A stretch of 64,000 nucleotides of DNA from Cornus controversa (GCA_026545225.1 CM048853.1:50703755-50767754), one strand, 5' to 3'; shown: positions 12,401 to 24,080, numbered from the stretch's first letter. Program-made: numbers and translations. Notes: generated from the sequence alone by a model not told the origin.

Positions 12401-14904
12401 TGTCTTAGGAATTTATTTCATGAAACAAGGTTGCCTTACCATCTGCAGGTTTGTTCGAAGAACTGTGTAATATCTTCAAGAAAGACTTTATTTCTGCGAA
12501 ACCTCATTTAATTTTGTTAGAGGAAGTTCGTCCAGAGTCTAGTGTTCCACAGTCTCCTGCTCGCATGGATGACATTGATTTGGGAATTGAACATCTTCGA
12601 GATTATGAAGGCCCTGCTTGCAGCAATATTTTACCTGAACTCGAGCCTTCTCCATCTAGAAGAGATGACTTTACTCCTGCCTCCCCTAAAAATTTAGGCT
12701 CGCAGTCGGACCCTCAACTGGAAACCACTATTGGGACTGGAATGTTACCCACACCAGACCTGGCAGCATCTACTGGACCTATTGGGTCTGAGATGGAAAC
12801 ACCGATGACTTTTTCAGAGCGATTAGATGTAGAGGACACTGTTCTTTTGGATATTCCTGAGGTGTTGAATTCTGCAGAAGCAGAAGCAGAAGTAAGTTTA
12901 TTATTTGTGCATTCACGTGTGCTCGTAGTTTTTTGTTGTTGAAAGTATGTGTGTGTCATTAATGATCAGTCATGCTTTTCTTTCAACAATTTATGGCCTT
13001 TTTGTTAGCAACATGTTCATTTCACTGTTTTGCAATATGAGGCATGTTTTTTGATAATCCCATGAGTAGTGAAGGTTAAGAAAACATGATTCAGCAGGAC
13101 TAAGTTTGTGCCTCAAAATTGGGTACATACAAGTATACGTCATGTGCACCTCATGTTTGTGGTTTAGGTGTTATGCATAATAATAATTGATACCATTTCA
13201 AGTTTAAAATTTAATGAAGTATTATTACTTGTTTCTAACTATACATTTTATATTATGAAGATACATACATATTTATGCTGCTCCTCTATAATTTGATAAT
13301 AATTTTCATTTTTAACTGATTTTATTATAAATCCATGTATACATTATTGCATCAGAGCCTGTGCTGAATGCATTAGCAATTTAGCAGGTCCCAATGCATC
13401 ATCTAATTTCTCGTGTTTCAAGGATTGATTAATTCAAACACTCATTGAAGGTTGCATTTGACTTACTAACCCATTTCATTGCAGGACCTAAACTTTTTGG
13501 TTGAAGACGGCAATACACCAACCGGTAACCTGAGAAACTTTTTCTGATTAATGATTTATATGATTTTTAGTTTTTCCCCAAAATATAGATCATGTGTTTC
13601 TTGGTTACTTGCATGATGTGGAAATGACATCAGATAGACATTTTTGAAATTTACAAATCACAATGTATATTTAATATATAAAACTTCTATAGATAACATA
13701 TTGATGCTTATAGCAGGTTTCCAAGGAACTCCAGGAGTTGACCAATTGAGCACGAGAACAAGGTAGCTTCTTGAAAAATGTCTTCTTTGTTATCAATGGA
13801 GCTTGCTATGTTAAGTGGTCTGTAAATTTATTTATTTATTTATTCTGACTGCTACGCAGGGCTACGGCTCAATATATCAAAAGGAAGTCTTCAGTTACCC
13901 CTTCCTCTGAAGACTTGTCTGGAGATCTTATCTTAAACAAGATTTTAGAAGGAAAAAACAGAAAAATATGTGCTCGAATGTTTTCTGAAATCCTGGTAAG
14001 TTATTCAAACTGCATGATCCAAGTATTTTTTTCTTCCTTGTTTGGGAAAGTGAATTGAGGAAAAAGGAAGTGGTTCAGTTTTTGGGTTAGCATGCATCAT
14101 TATGTTTTTATTTTTATTTTTGTACGCAAATACTAAAAACTATTTGCATGATCTGAGATTAATAGGATGCAAACAATGAGTTTACTTCCTGCATCTCAAA
14201 GAATGTGTTGCATTCCTGGGAGTTGTATTCTGTTATCGTTGATTGTTCGTTATAGTTATTGTAATTAATTTACAGCAGTGCCTACTGCCACACGCGTTTG
14301 GTCACTAAGCCTTGAAATCTTTCAGTGTGCATGATAAACGAGTTTGTAGTAAAGTACTTGATAAGCACTATGATGTAAATTTAAATTGTAAAACTCCTGA
14401 TATTACTGGTATCAGATCAAATTTTATGTTGAAAACTCTTTACGTTCTTAGGTCATTCTGGTATATTTCATGTGACTGAATGGCTCCCACAACCGATAGG
14501 ATAGTAATTTATGTCCTGGTATATGATTTTGAAAATACCAAGTGACATGAAGATTGCCACTGGTCAAACTGTGAAGTGCTATATTTCTCTCTCTCTTTGA
14601 CATGATCCTTATGTGTACCATCATGCTGCCTTCTACAAGTTATAGTTATAGCAATTTTCAGTTTGTTAGCATCAGACTTTTTGAGTCCACGCCTTACTAT
14701 CACAAGCATTTTAAAATTAATTTTGCTAGTTGTGAAAGTTAACTAAAAGGGTGATGTTTGGCATTTTAATGATATCTGATTATATATGGTCCATTGTAGG
14801 TTTTGAAGAATTATGAACTTGTGGATGTACAGCAAGAAGAAGCTTATGGTGATATTACTTTGAAGGTGACCCCTAAACTTTCGAAGGACCAGTATTTAAG
14901 TTAA
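9455..14904 (+). CDS. RAD21: Sister chromatid cohesion 1 / RAD21-type alpha-kleisin (SYN2/SYN4-like), 13 exons
   Basis: Alpha-kleisin of the cohesin ring, which bridges the SMC1/SMC3 heads and is cut by separase in the nucleus. Exons, hand-built: 9455-9578, 10743-11004, 11105-11151, 11265-11314, 11399-11466, 11552-11922, 12027-12138, 12219-12355, 12449-12891, 13485-13524, 13717-13762, 13860-13995, 14800-14904. They join in frame to 1941 nt, 646 aa. Residues 1 to about 125 form the Rad21/Rec8 N domain: the start MFYSHTFLARKGPLGTVW is typical, followed by RIYSKKVDYLY. The middle is acidic and low-complexity, with a likely nuclear signal RPKKRKK at 328-334. The C-terminal winged helix (about 570-646) includes CARMFSEIL and AYGDITLKVTP. 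The ATG is fixed by the conserved N-terminus. The sequence resembles Arabidopsis SYN4/SYN2 more than SYN3 or REC8. All introns are GT-AG and no defect was seen. Confidence 0.92.
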
Positions 14905-15560
14905 ATACGCCTGGCTTCATGTATATAGAGGTAAGTACTCATTTGGAGTACAATATATATACTGCCACATATATAGGGTCTTGCTTTTTACTGCTGATTT
15001 TGACCGATCTCCATTGGTAGTCACCTGATTAATGTGGCCAAATACAGTTATGTTGAACTAACATTTATCCAATTCCAATGCCAAGGTGCCGATTTGGTTC
15101 TCCCAAACACAGATTTACAGTTTAGATGATGTATGTGACTTTCCGAGTCCGAGTTAACTGGTGGTTGCAACCTATTCATATGCCTTGCAATGCCTGTGCA
15201 ATTCATAAACTCTGGTTACTAATTATGTTTTTCTGACTTGTACAATGCAGTGGGGTTTGTATAGCTTCAGCAACACAAATTATATAATTAGACACGTAGC
15301 TTTTATTTATGTTCAGGAGATGCTCGATTATAATCAACAGTTGCTCCATCCGGTCCTTTGGCGTTCTGTAACATACAACAGCTGGTCCCAGACTTGAAAG
15401 GATAACATCAGCTTTCCTTTTGGTTTTGATTTAATGCGTGTAATAGAGCAGTTTTGGTTTTTATTTAATTGGTGTAATAGAGCAGTTTTGGTTTTTATTT
15501 AATTGGTGTAATAGAACAGTTTTTTGATGAGAAATTTGCTTCTGGTTATGCTTGCAGTGC
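14905..15560 (+). other. Probable 3' UTR of the cohesin gene, with a candidate UTR intron
   Basis: A near-perfect donor GAG/GTAAGT occurs at 14931, only 26 bases after the stop. Acceptors are available at 15250 (AATGCAG) and 15316 (GTTCAG). AATAATTTTC-type polyadenylation sequence follows near 15575. If used, this intron is closer to the stop than the usual roughly 50-base distance for triggering nonsense-mediated decay. Confidence 0.4.
15438..15522. repeat. 34-bp tandem repeat, 2.5 copies, in the 3' UTR
   Basis: GTGTAATAGAGCAGTTTTGG recurs at 15438, 15472 and 15506, exactly 34 bases apart. The third copy carries AACAG instead of AGCAG and breaks off. Confidence 0.85.
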
Positions 15561-16296
15561 TTTCTTGCTGATTTTCAATAATTTTCTTTTTTCACCATAG
15601 CGTCTTGAGCCTGAGCTTAAATCGATATCTTTAGTCTTTACCACATAAACCTCTTCTCACGGAACAATCAATACGTCAAAAATGTCTATTTCCAAGTGAA
15701 TCGTTTTTTAAATGAATTACTATTTCTCATGTATCAATCAGTTCTTTTACTTGTAAAATTGGATTGTGGGGTTATATTTGTTAATATGTAGTGAATTTAT
15801 TTAGTATGATTTAATCCTACCTATGTTTTTTTTTTTGCAGACCCTGTTGTTGTATATATATGGGTTTTATAACTTATCGAGTCCCATCATATAACAACTC
15901 TCAGAAAGAAAGTTAAACTAAAATAAAATAATTAGAAAAAGAGGTATTCTTTCGGAATTAGGAAAAAAGAAAAAGAACAATTAGGATTCCCTCGTATTGC
16001 ACTATATATAAACATATAAGTAGGGTTAGTTTTCGCCTTGACTTGAAAACTTAACTTGTATAATCTCAACGAAGCATGGAAAACCATGTTTCAGACCAAA
16101 GAAAAGGCTAAACAAATAGCTGATTTGCATGAAAAACAGGTTCGGTTCTTTTAATGACCTGTCTCAATATTGTAAAACACACATTAATTGGGACGAAAAC
16201 TTTTCTCTTGAAAAACTAAGAATCTGCAACTAGCAAAGCTACTTAACAACAATTTTTTAATATCTTTGCATTAGAAAATCAAATGGATATGTCTTC
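15561..16296. other. Intergenic, no gene seen
   Basis: AT-rich spacer between the cohesin gene and a coding relic. I see no motif beyond a poly-T run at 15828-15836. Confidence 0.4.
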
Positions 16297-16990
16297 TTGA
16301 AAAAGCAAGAAAGACATTTCCAAATGATCTTTTCAATTAACGTAAACAACTTGATTGAAGACCAAATTCCACTTATTCAAGGATTTTTTCTTGAAAATCA
16401 TCAATACATCAACAAAGATATAGTTTTTCCAAGCTCAGCCTCGGAACACACCTTCTATGGCCTCCAGCTCTTATTGAATGGGGAATAATTAACAAAGTTA
16501 TTATCCAGTCACAAGGAATGATCAAATCATCTTCAAAGTAACCCATCATTGAACCTACAATAGAACATTCTCTAGTTGGATAGCCCGTACTATCGACTGG
16601 AGAGAAAAAACAAAGTTCTTTCAGTAATATCAAATTTAGTATTTAAATGTTATAGACAATAGTGAATTTGAAGTTGAAATAATCCTTGGCAGTGTGAGTT
16701 CTCCATTTATGGTAACAGATGGTAGAAGAATTTTTGTTACCGATCTCAACATTGACTACCTTGAGTATAAAGCCCAACAACTGGCCGATGCTCAAGCACT
16801 TCTTAAAAATATTGTTGAATTTAAAATGGACTTACCATAAGACATTTTAAATGATGCAATAATGGACAACCATTTTTACAAAACCCAACATGCTCAAAGT
16901 CCAGAAACATCTCTACTCTTGGATGAGTATGAACTACATAATCTCATCAATCAGATGGAGGGATAAAAGTCTTTTCAAAGATCTCAATAA
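16297..16990 (+). pseudogene. Broken coding relic of unknown origin
   Basis: A 63-codon frame (16297-16488) is followed, in shifted frames with stops, by more protein-like sequence to about 16965, for example IDYLEYKAQQLADAQ at about 16750-16800. The length of clean frame and the composition suggest a decayed protein gene, perhaps from a reverse-transcribing element. I recognise no domain. The 16970-17280 stretch that follows includes a TATATATGAG box, which would fit a retroelement or the promoter of the next pseudogene. Confidence 0.3.
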
Positions 16991-17327
16991 ACGACTGCAA
17001 TATCATAACACACACGATGAAATCAGAAAACGACAAAATTTGTCGATAGTAACCCATTGTCGGCAGTAACCGACAACAAAGTCAAAAGATGCAGAGTACT
17101 TTGTCAGCTTAACGGTAAAAAGTTGTTTCAAAAGTCAAAAAGGCCACTGGTCTCAGTTTTTCCCTTTTCGCCTAGCTTAAATACGACTTTTTGAAATTTG
17201 AGTGAGAAAATTTTAAAATATATATGAGTTGAAGCTAAAGATCATCTTGTAATTAACTATCTTCTTCTCTCTTGTATCTTCTCTCTACTTTTGCTGGTTT
17301 CCTTCATCATTATGCACTTAATGCAAG

Positions 17328-18285
17328 ATGGACATGGCTAATAATATTAATCCAGTAGCAGTAGAACTGGTCCAACAATATTATTATTATAATTATCATG
17401 ATTCATGGTCTGAGCTTCCGCAAGAAGTGCTGGAGTTGTTCATGGCACATGTGACCTCAACTTTCGATCTTCTACGATGTTGCGGTGTATGTCCTGCTGC
17501 AGTGAGGGTGCTATCATCATCATCATGTGATAACATTAATAATAATGGAGGAGGAGTGCCAAAAAGTAGTACTGCACCACCACCGAGTACAGGTACCGTG
17601 AACCAGCAAACGTGAAGATGCTATGGTACTGCAAGGCGGCTGATGCTTTGCAGCCTCCGAGCACCCAAAAGGAGGAGGAGTAGGAGGAGGATTGGTGGTG
17701 GTGTTCTCAACATGAGCCTCCAATCGTGGGTGGCTACGACTGTGTCCCTTTGATGAGGGTGCACTATATCTCTTCAATCCCCTTTCAAAAATGGTTTGTC
17801 AAACTTCCACCGCCGCCAAATTATCCGGCAATGATCAGTGAACAAAGGCAACTTAGATTCATCACAACATCATCATCCATTCTTGCTGATCCCACTTGCA
17901 TGCTCTACGTATACACCACAATCTCACGTAAGATGGCTATTTATTTATATATATATATATATCCAAATCCAATGGTATAACTAGGACTCCTATCAACCCA
18001 CACACTATCAACCGATAGTCGGGTGAATTGTTGATGGTTGTGAAGAAGCTTGAAAAATAAGATGATTATTTGGATGGCAAATGGAAAAGAACCATACAAT
18101 CCTGAATAGAGACGCAACTCAATCTATTTCATTGATGATCTTTGGGATACCAACTCAAGTACTGAAGATTTTGGGATGTATGATTTAGCAAAACGTAAGG
18201 TTTAGCAATTAAAGCCATTAAATCTATCTCAACCACCTATGCAGTATCTACACCACTTTCAATGGTTTCAACTGGTCCTATAGGC
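17328..18285 (+). pseudogene. F-box/DUF295 (SKIP23-like) pseudogene
   Basis: An ATG at 17328 opens a 95-codon frame with an F-box-like segment, WSELPQEVLELFMAHV then LLRCCGVCPAAVR (about residues 28-59). In SCF E3 ligases such proteins bind SKP1. After the stop at 17613 related pieces continue in other frames: KWFVKLPPPPNYPAM (about 17781-17830), and a DUF295-like tail SIYFIDDLWDTNSSTEDFGM near 18120-18180. Stops and frame changes separate the parts, and the middle of DUF295 looks deleted. The order F-box then DUF295 matches the family. The tail could be older decay or a second fragment. Confidence 0.6.
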
Positions 18286-18556
18286 TATATATATAGATAT
18301 ATACTCCGTATATTATTTTCGTTCTGAGAATTTTATTTAGATAAGCGGGAATGGTTGGACTTCTACTCAATTTCATTAATAGAAACATTAATTTTACAGC
18401 TGATTTTCATTTTATATTAACCATCACAGTATTTGTTACGTTGTTATTAATTGAAGTTCATGCGAGAGCATTTCATCATATGCTTCTGTTCAGATCTGAA
18501 AGTAATATTGGTTTCTAGGAGAAAAAAAAAGTTGGGCTTTTAATCAATTGTTGCAA

Positions 18557-19478
18557 GAGGAGTGCTAGCGGCAGTCGCTTAAGCGAGTGTCGTTGCACAG
18601 TCGCTCCATTGATTGGTGGAAATCAATCTCCAAAATTAAATGCTTTCCTGCAATAAATGTCCTACTTTTTCATCAATCAATATACCCTTTCAGTTCTAAA
18701 GTATTTACAGTGGTGCCATTAACAAACAAATAAAATTATAAACATAAAGAATTAAAATATTAATAAAAATAAAATTATAAACATAAAGTATATAGATTAA
18801 TTGAATAAGTATATAGATTATTAAAAATATTAATAAAAATAAAATTATAAACATAAAGTATATAGATTAATTGAATAAGTATATAGATTATTAAAAATAT
18901 TAATAAAAATAAAATTATAAACATAAAGTATATAGATGAATTGAATAAGTATATAGATTATTTTAATTAATTGAATAAGTATATAAAAAAAATATTCATA
19001 AAAATATTTTAATACTTTAAAAATATGTTCTTTAATTCAATTAACCATAATTACAAAATTTTAATAAAAGAACATATTTTTAAAGTATTAAAATATTTTT
19101 ATGAATATATTTTTTTATATTTTCTTGCTTTTAAATATTTTTAATAATCTATATACTTATTCAATTAACCATAATTACAAATTTTTAAAAATTATGTAGG
19201 AAATGATTATAATAAATATATAAATTATTAAAAATATTTAAAAGTAGGGCAATATAAAAAAAAATATTAATAAAAGTTTTTTAATATTTTATGTTTATAA
19301 TTTTATTTATTTGTTGATGGCACCACTGTAAATACTTTAGAACTAGAAGGGTATATTGATTGATGAAAAAGTAGGACATTTATTGCAGGAAAGCATTTAA
19401 TTTTGGAATTAATTTTCACCAATCAATGGAGCGACTGTGCAAAGACACTCGCTTAAGCGATTGCCACTAGCACTCCTC
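18557..19478. mobile_element. Fold-back Mutator-type MITE (922 bp) with perfect 9-bp target duplication
   Basis: The ends are long inverted repeats of about 205 bases (18557-18765 and 19274-19478), roughly 93% identical by eye and starting GAGGAGTGCTAG. The flanking 9-mers are identical: TTGTTGCAA at 18548-18556 and 19479-19487. A 9-bp duplication with long TIRs is the Mutator pattern. The middle is also palindromic: a segment at about 18985-19045 pairs with 19055-19115. There is no transposase. Transcription through the element would give a long hairpin RNA. Confidence 0.88.
18770..18979. repeat. 70-bp tandem repeat, about three copies, inside the MITE
   Basis: Units starting TAAAATTATAAACATAAAGT begin at 18770, 18840 and 18910, exactly 70 bases apart. 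A shortened unit precedes them at 18731. Confidence 0.85.
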
Positions 19479-19487
19479 TTGTTGCAA

Positions 19488-19830
19488 TAGTGAGGAATTA
19501 ATATTCCTCCTGGATTAAATGTGTAATTACTTCTTCCCATTTCGTGGTAAAATACATTGATACGACATAGAAAGAAGGGAACTTGTTGGATGTGAAAGCT
19601 TGCTCAATTACAGTGTTAGTGCGTTATGCAGGCAAGAGTTGAGAAGTTAGAGTCGTTTCAACTCCTCTCTACAAGTCCTGATTTTTTTTTGGTTTTATTT
19701 ACTCTGTCAAGACCAACTCCTACAATGTTGCATCTTGCTGCACACGTTTAACGCCTTTGACAAATGTTGTCAAAATTTGACTCTCGTATAAGTACACTTA
19801 ATTGCAGAAGTTTTGATGGGATCCTAGTAC
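19488..19830. other. Intergenic spacer before the TRIM array
   Basis: No coding signal. The right part merges into the decayed edge of the TRIM-like array. Confidence 0.35.
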
Positions 19831-19998
19831 TACTATCGTATAAGCACGCTTAACTGCCGAGTTCTTCCTTTTTTCACACCTAAACGATGTGGGATGCTAC
19901 AGTCACCCTTCTTAGGGAGTCACTGTTCTCACTGACGTACCTGTTCGGACCTGTTCAACGTTCTTCTGTCTCCCGCTGTGTCCAGCTCTGATACCATC

Positions 19999-20124
19999 TG
20001 TAACAACTCACTCCACCACATGACTTGTTCTTACGTTTTAACCCAAAAGTCCTCGTACCATTTAGAGGAACTATACATATATAACACTTCCTCTTTTCAC
20101 ACCCGGGCATTGTGGGATGCCACA
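19999..20124 (-). repeat. TRIM LTR-like block 3
   Basis: 126 bases, from TGTGGCATCCCACAATG (minus) to GAGTTGTTACA. An exact TGGTATCAGAGC follows it (19985-19996). Confidence 0.65.
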
Positions 20125-20594
20125 ATCAGCGTCCTCGCTGATTCGTTTGGGCTTGTTCAACATCACCCATCTTCGTCTGGACTTGCCCTATCCGACACAA
20201 TATTATCCGCTTTTGGCTCCCACGAACTAGAGACTTTCTAGGGGGTCACCCGCTGACTCATCTGGACTTGTTTAACGTCCCTCCATTTTTGGTTGGGTCT
20301 AGTGAGAATGACTTTCCGACTGATGATATTAACATCTGTGTTTGCTGCCTTTTCCACACCCAGGCGATATAGCATGTCACAGTCACCCTCCTTTCGATAT
20401 AGCATGTCACAATCACCCTCCTTAGGGACTCAGCATCTTCGTTGACGTACCTGTCTGGGCCTGTTCAACATTCCTAGTCACCCTCTCTAGGGACTCAGCA
20501 TCCTCCCCTAGGGATTCAACATCCTCATTGACGTACTCGTCACGGCCTATTCAACATCCCCTTATCTCCGGTTGTGTTAAGCTCGGATACCCTC

Positions 20595-20706
20595 TGTAAC
20601 AATCCACTGGGTTTTAACCTAAAAAGTCTTCGTACCATTTGGAGATAGAATCATATATATATATAACACTTCCCCTTTTCATACCGAGACGATGTGGGAT
20701 GCCACA
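20595..20706 (-). repeat. TRIM LTR-like block 2
   Basis: 112 bases, from TGTGGCATCCCACATCG (minus) to GGATTGTTACA. It lacks part of the middle present in block 1, and its PBS is mutated (GGTATCCGAGC). Confidence 0.65.
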
Positions 20707-20806
20707 GTCACCCTTCCTAGGGACTCAGGGTCCTCGCTGACTCGTCTAGGCTTGATCAATGTCCCCCCTCCCCCCATTTCTGGCTGGATCCAACTCTGAT
20801 ACCATT

Positions 20807-20970
20807 TGTAACGACTCACTTTACCACATGGTATAATATTATCTACTTTTGACCAAGTCCGCATAATTTTGTTCTTAAATTTGACCTAAAATCCCTCATA
20901 CCATTCGAAGATAAAACCATACATATATAGTACTTTCTCTTTCCACATTCAGGTGATGTGAGATGTCACA
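20807..20970 (-). repeat. TRIM LTR-like block 1
   Basis: 164 bases, from TGTGACATCTCACATC (minus, at 20970) to GAGTCGTTACA (at 20807). A PBS-like sequence lies two bases further on. The block contains a TATATATG-type stretch. Confidence 0.65.
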
Positions 20971-21082
20971 CAACTAACTTAAGTTTGAGGGGGTGAGAAA
21001 TTGAATTAGAAAAGAATACTTAATGCTCAAGAGTACTTAAGGAGCTGTTATGTTTCTAGTGGCATAGATATAAATGGATAGA

Positions 21083-21123
<41 letters not shown>

Positions 21124-21699
21124 AATTTTAACTAGATTCATCTTGCAATCCACTTTGATCAATCAAATAAATTTAGAGAATGAAATTGCGGAAGTAATTT
21201 GGTTTGACTGGCATCACTCTTGATATAAAATCTAACAAAAAAAAACTGGAACAAAACATATCCTGCGTTCCTTTGACTACACAAATTCACAAGCATAGCA
21301 GGGCACCTGAGAACCGGTCAACTTCCTGGAACTTCCAATTTTATTAATCAAAAATGCTTATAATCTAATTAATTCTGAAGCAAAATGTTCATGCCAACCG
21401 GTACTACACCAGTAGAATAAGCTTGTGGAACAATGAGGAAGCAAGAATCCAATTTCGAAGAAGCAAAATCTAAGATAAAATTACTGAATTTCTAAGGCAG
21501 AGCATGTATTATAGAGTTTATAAGTTATAGTCAGCAAAGCATATCTCGCATGCATGAAAACCTTTATTTTATTTTATTGGATACAGAAGTGCAATTATTA
21601 ATTAGCATTCCACAGACGCCAAGGGCCAAACATTGTTAAACGTGATCTCACATGATATAGGTTTACCATCGTTCTAAGAGGAAACCATAGAACTCATTT
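20971..21699. other. Intergenic and 3' UTR of the Clot gene
   Basis: Contains an AT microsatellite at 21088-21120. The stretch near 21540-21699 is the likely 3' UTR of the minus-strand Clot gene. No other gene is seen. Confidence 0.4.
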
Positions 21700-24012
21700 T
21701 CAAGCAAGAAGGGCGTCAATTTTGCGTTCAAAGTGGGCTTCATGGTCTTCAAGGCGACCTCTGATTGCTCCGTCCTCCCAGCGAATTAGTGTTGGGACTC
21801 CTGTGAGCTTGAACACTGAGTCAGTTCTCCACGGATGCTGGGGATTCCTCCAAGTAGGTCTATCTCCAACATAAGCACAGAGGAGTGCCACATCATATGG
21901 TGATGCTTCCAGCTTTTTGTAAATTACAGGTTCGGCTCTCACACAGTCTGAAAGCAACATGATACCACAAAAGTAGAGAGTTTAAGAAAAGAAAAACAAC
22001 CGATGTTACCAGTTTGATTCCAAAGAGATAAGTTGACACTTTCAACAATATCTCAATTAATGTCAAGATAACTTATTTATCAAAAAAAAAAAATGTCAAG
22101 ATAACTTAATTGTTCTCAGCTAGTAAAGATGCTTATGAAACTTATTACTACAAACATTCATAACCTGTGAAACATTCACAAAATGAATATCCCAGTGTTC
22201 TCATAACATTTAGGTTAAGGCACTTCAATTGGTTTTGATGAGGCTCCTCTTTTGATTTTCCAATCACTCCCTACAATTTCCACACCCCCTATCTGGTTGT
22301 GAGACTTCAAAGTCTCATTAGAAGTAGAATTGCTTTCCTTCATATATAATGTCTCTATTTCTCTGTTCCCAAACCTTTCTTGGAGGACCATTGATCACCA
22401 AAGCTTTTAATTCTTTTTTATTTAACCTTAAGATTAAGCTTAGTTCTTGAAAAGAATGGAAAAAGAGAATTCGTATGGCTAACTCCATTTATATGGGATA
22501 AATGCAAGGATGATAATAATGATGATTTAGCTTAGTTGGGGAGAATGAAGGAAAAAAAAAAGTCTCGACACAATTGGGCAAAACTTCTCCACAACGAAAT
22601 GTTCCTCGTGTATTTCAAACATCTAAGTAGTAATACACAACTCAATATTCTATTCAACTCATAAGAGTTGAATCGAAATGGAAATTAACTAATACTTGTA
22701 ATAGATCAGATAAGGAATGAGGAGTCCTTCAAGCTAGATTAAAAAAAGAAGGGGGAGAAAAAAAATAGGTGCGAGGCAGTTCACCATAAAAGAGAAAGAA
22801 TAGACACCAGAAACCTACAGGATAAACCCCTCTGACCCCACACCATTCTTGAAGAACACCAGAGGATGGTACAACTGTAGAAGGCCCCCTAAATTGGCTC
22901 CATTGTGGATGCTTCTAATTTGGCCAACGCATCTACTTGACCATCGGCAAACCTTGGAGTCCATCTAATCTCTATATCTTAAGCTATAAACACATCCCCA
23001 ACTCCATTACGATGGATATAGGGCCATGAACACCGGAGGAGGGTAGAACCATAGAAGGCCCCCAAAATTGGCTCCATTGTGGATGCTTCTAATTTGGCCA
23101 ACGCATCTACTTGACCATCGGCAAACCTTGGAGTCCATCTAATCTCTATATCTTAAGCTATAAACACATCCCCAACTCCATTACGATGGATATAGGGCCA
23201 TGAACACCTGAGGAGGGTAGAACCATAGAAGGCCCCCAAAATTGGCTCCATTGTGGATGCTACTAATTTGGCCAACGCATCTACTTGACCATTGGCAGAC
23301 CTTGGAATCCATCTAATCTCTATATCTTAAGCTATAAACAAATCCCCAACTCCATTAGATGGATATAAGGGCCATGAATGGACCACCCTTTCACTCTTCT
23401 AAACCTCAAACTCACAAAATCTCCTTTAATCAAACACTGACAAAACCACATAGCTGAAGCTTCCCTAAGAATCATATTACAAGTTGCCCAACTGGGCCGG
23501 TTCCAAGAATTACCAGCAAATTCTAAGTGTTAAAGAAAAATGTACCAATATACTATTTTTTTTCCTTAAAAGAAAAGCTAAATAAGAGAAAACACACAAT
23601 TGAAAAATATAAAAGCAAAATTAATGGAATGACACAAACTATGAAAAGCCCACTACTGTAAATTATGCAATACTAACAAATAATTTTACAAAGAACTAAA
23701 TCACCTGCAACTGGGTATATGGGGGCCATTGCTTGGTGCATATGGTGATGATCCTTTTGGTGATTGGGTATGTTTTTAATTCCCATTTTATGATACAAAG
23801 AGATACAACAGATATATAATAAGGAATTGCATATATAAATGTGTGTGTATATATATAATTAAATTACCAGGGCACCAGCTAAGAGAAGTGGAAGGGTCTT
23901 TGTCAGCCAAGAAGAGGATGAGATTGGCTTTGTTGTTGGGTGCTTCCGATATGAACTTCTCGAATACGCCATCGAAGCTCGAGATGGTGGCGTCAAACAT
24001 CTTCAGAGGCAT
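21700..24012 (-). CDS. CLOT: Thioredoxin-like protein Clot (TXNDC17/DUF953 family), 2 exons
   Basis: Small cytosolic thioredoxin-related oxidoreductase. Exon 1 is 23868-24012 and exon 2 is 21700-21947. Together they give 393 nt, 130 aa, close to the usual plant Clot length. Residues 12-40 contain SSFDGVFEKF and NLILFLADKDP. The active site WCPDC (46-50) is split by the intron: the codon for Asp49 spans the junction. Later motifs are CVRAEPVIYKKLE, YVGDRPTWRNPQHPWR and GVPTLIRWE, all typical. The ATG at 24010-24012 was chosen because it gives MPLKMFDATISSFD, matching the family start; the upstream in-frame extension is not ATG-initiated family sequence. A TATA box lies about 70 bases upstream. 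The 1.9-kb intron carries a 174-bp tandem repeat. Clot family members are known to be reduced by the thioredoxin or glutathione systems; the substrate here is unknown. Confidence 0.93.
22858..23398 (-). repeat. 174-bp tandem repeat (x3) with RNase H-like coding trace, in the Clot intron
   Basis: The phrase AAGGCCCC recurs at 22881, 23055 and 23229, exactly 174 bases apart, so three near-identical units lie in tandem. 174 is 58 codons. On the minus strand each unit keeps one frame with an internal stop, and reads IRWTPRFADGQVDALAKLEA, which resembles the end of a retroelement RNase H domain. Upstream in that sense (to about 23510) is more protein-like sequence. It is probably a decayed retroelement fragment that was later tandemly amplified. 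Confidence 0.6.
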
Positions 24013-24080
24013 GTTTATTGCTGAGTTTTTGTGTTTTATGGATTGAGGAAGGCGATAGATGAGGTCACTGCGGTCTCCTC

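Larger units (their letters stand above)
19831..20970 (-). mobile_element. Array of TRIM-like mini retroelements
   Basis: On the minus strand short LTR-like blocks start TGTGRCATCYCACATCG or similar and end GTTGTTACA/GTCGTTACA. Each is followed by a PBS-like TGGTATCAGAG at 20793-20804, 20581-20592 (degenerate) and 19985-19996. Purine-rich GGAGGGTGAC sits just before the LTR starts. Full blocks are at 20807-20970, 20595-20706 and 19999-20124, with partial ends at about 20341-20374, 20396 and 19901. Interiors are about 90-200 bases and non-coding. Alternating LTR-interior-LTR units suggest recombination-driven tandem growth of a TRIM. Confidence 0.7.
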
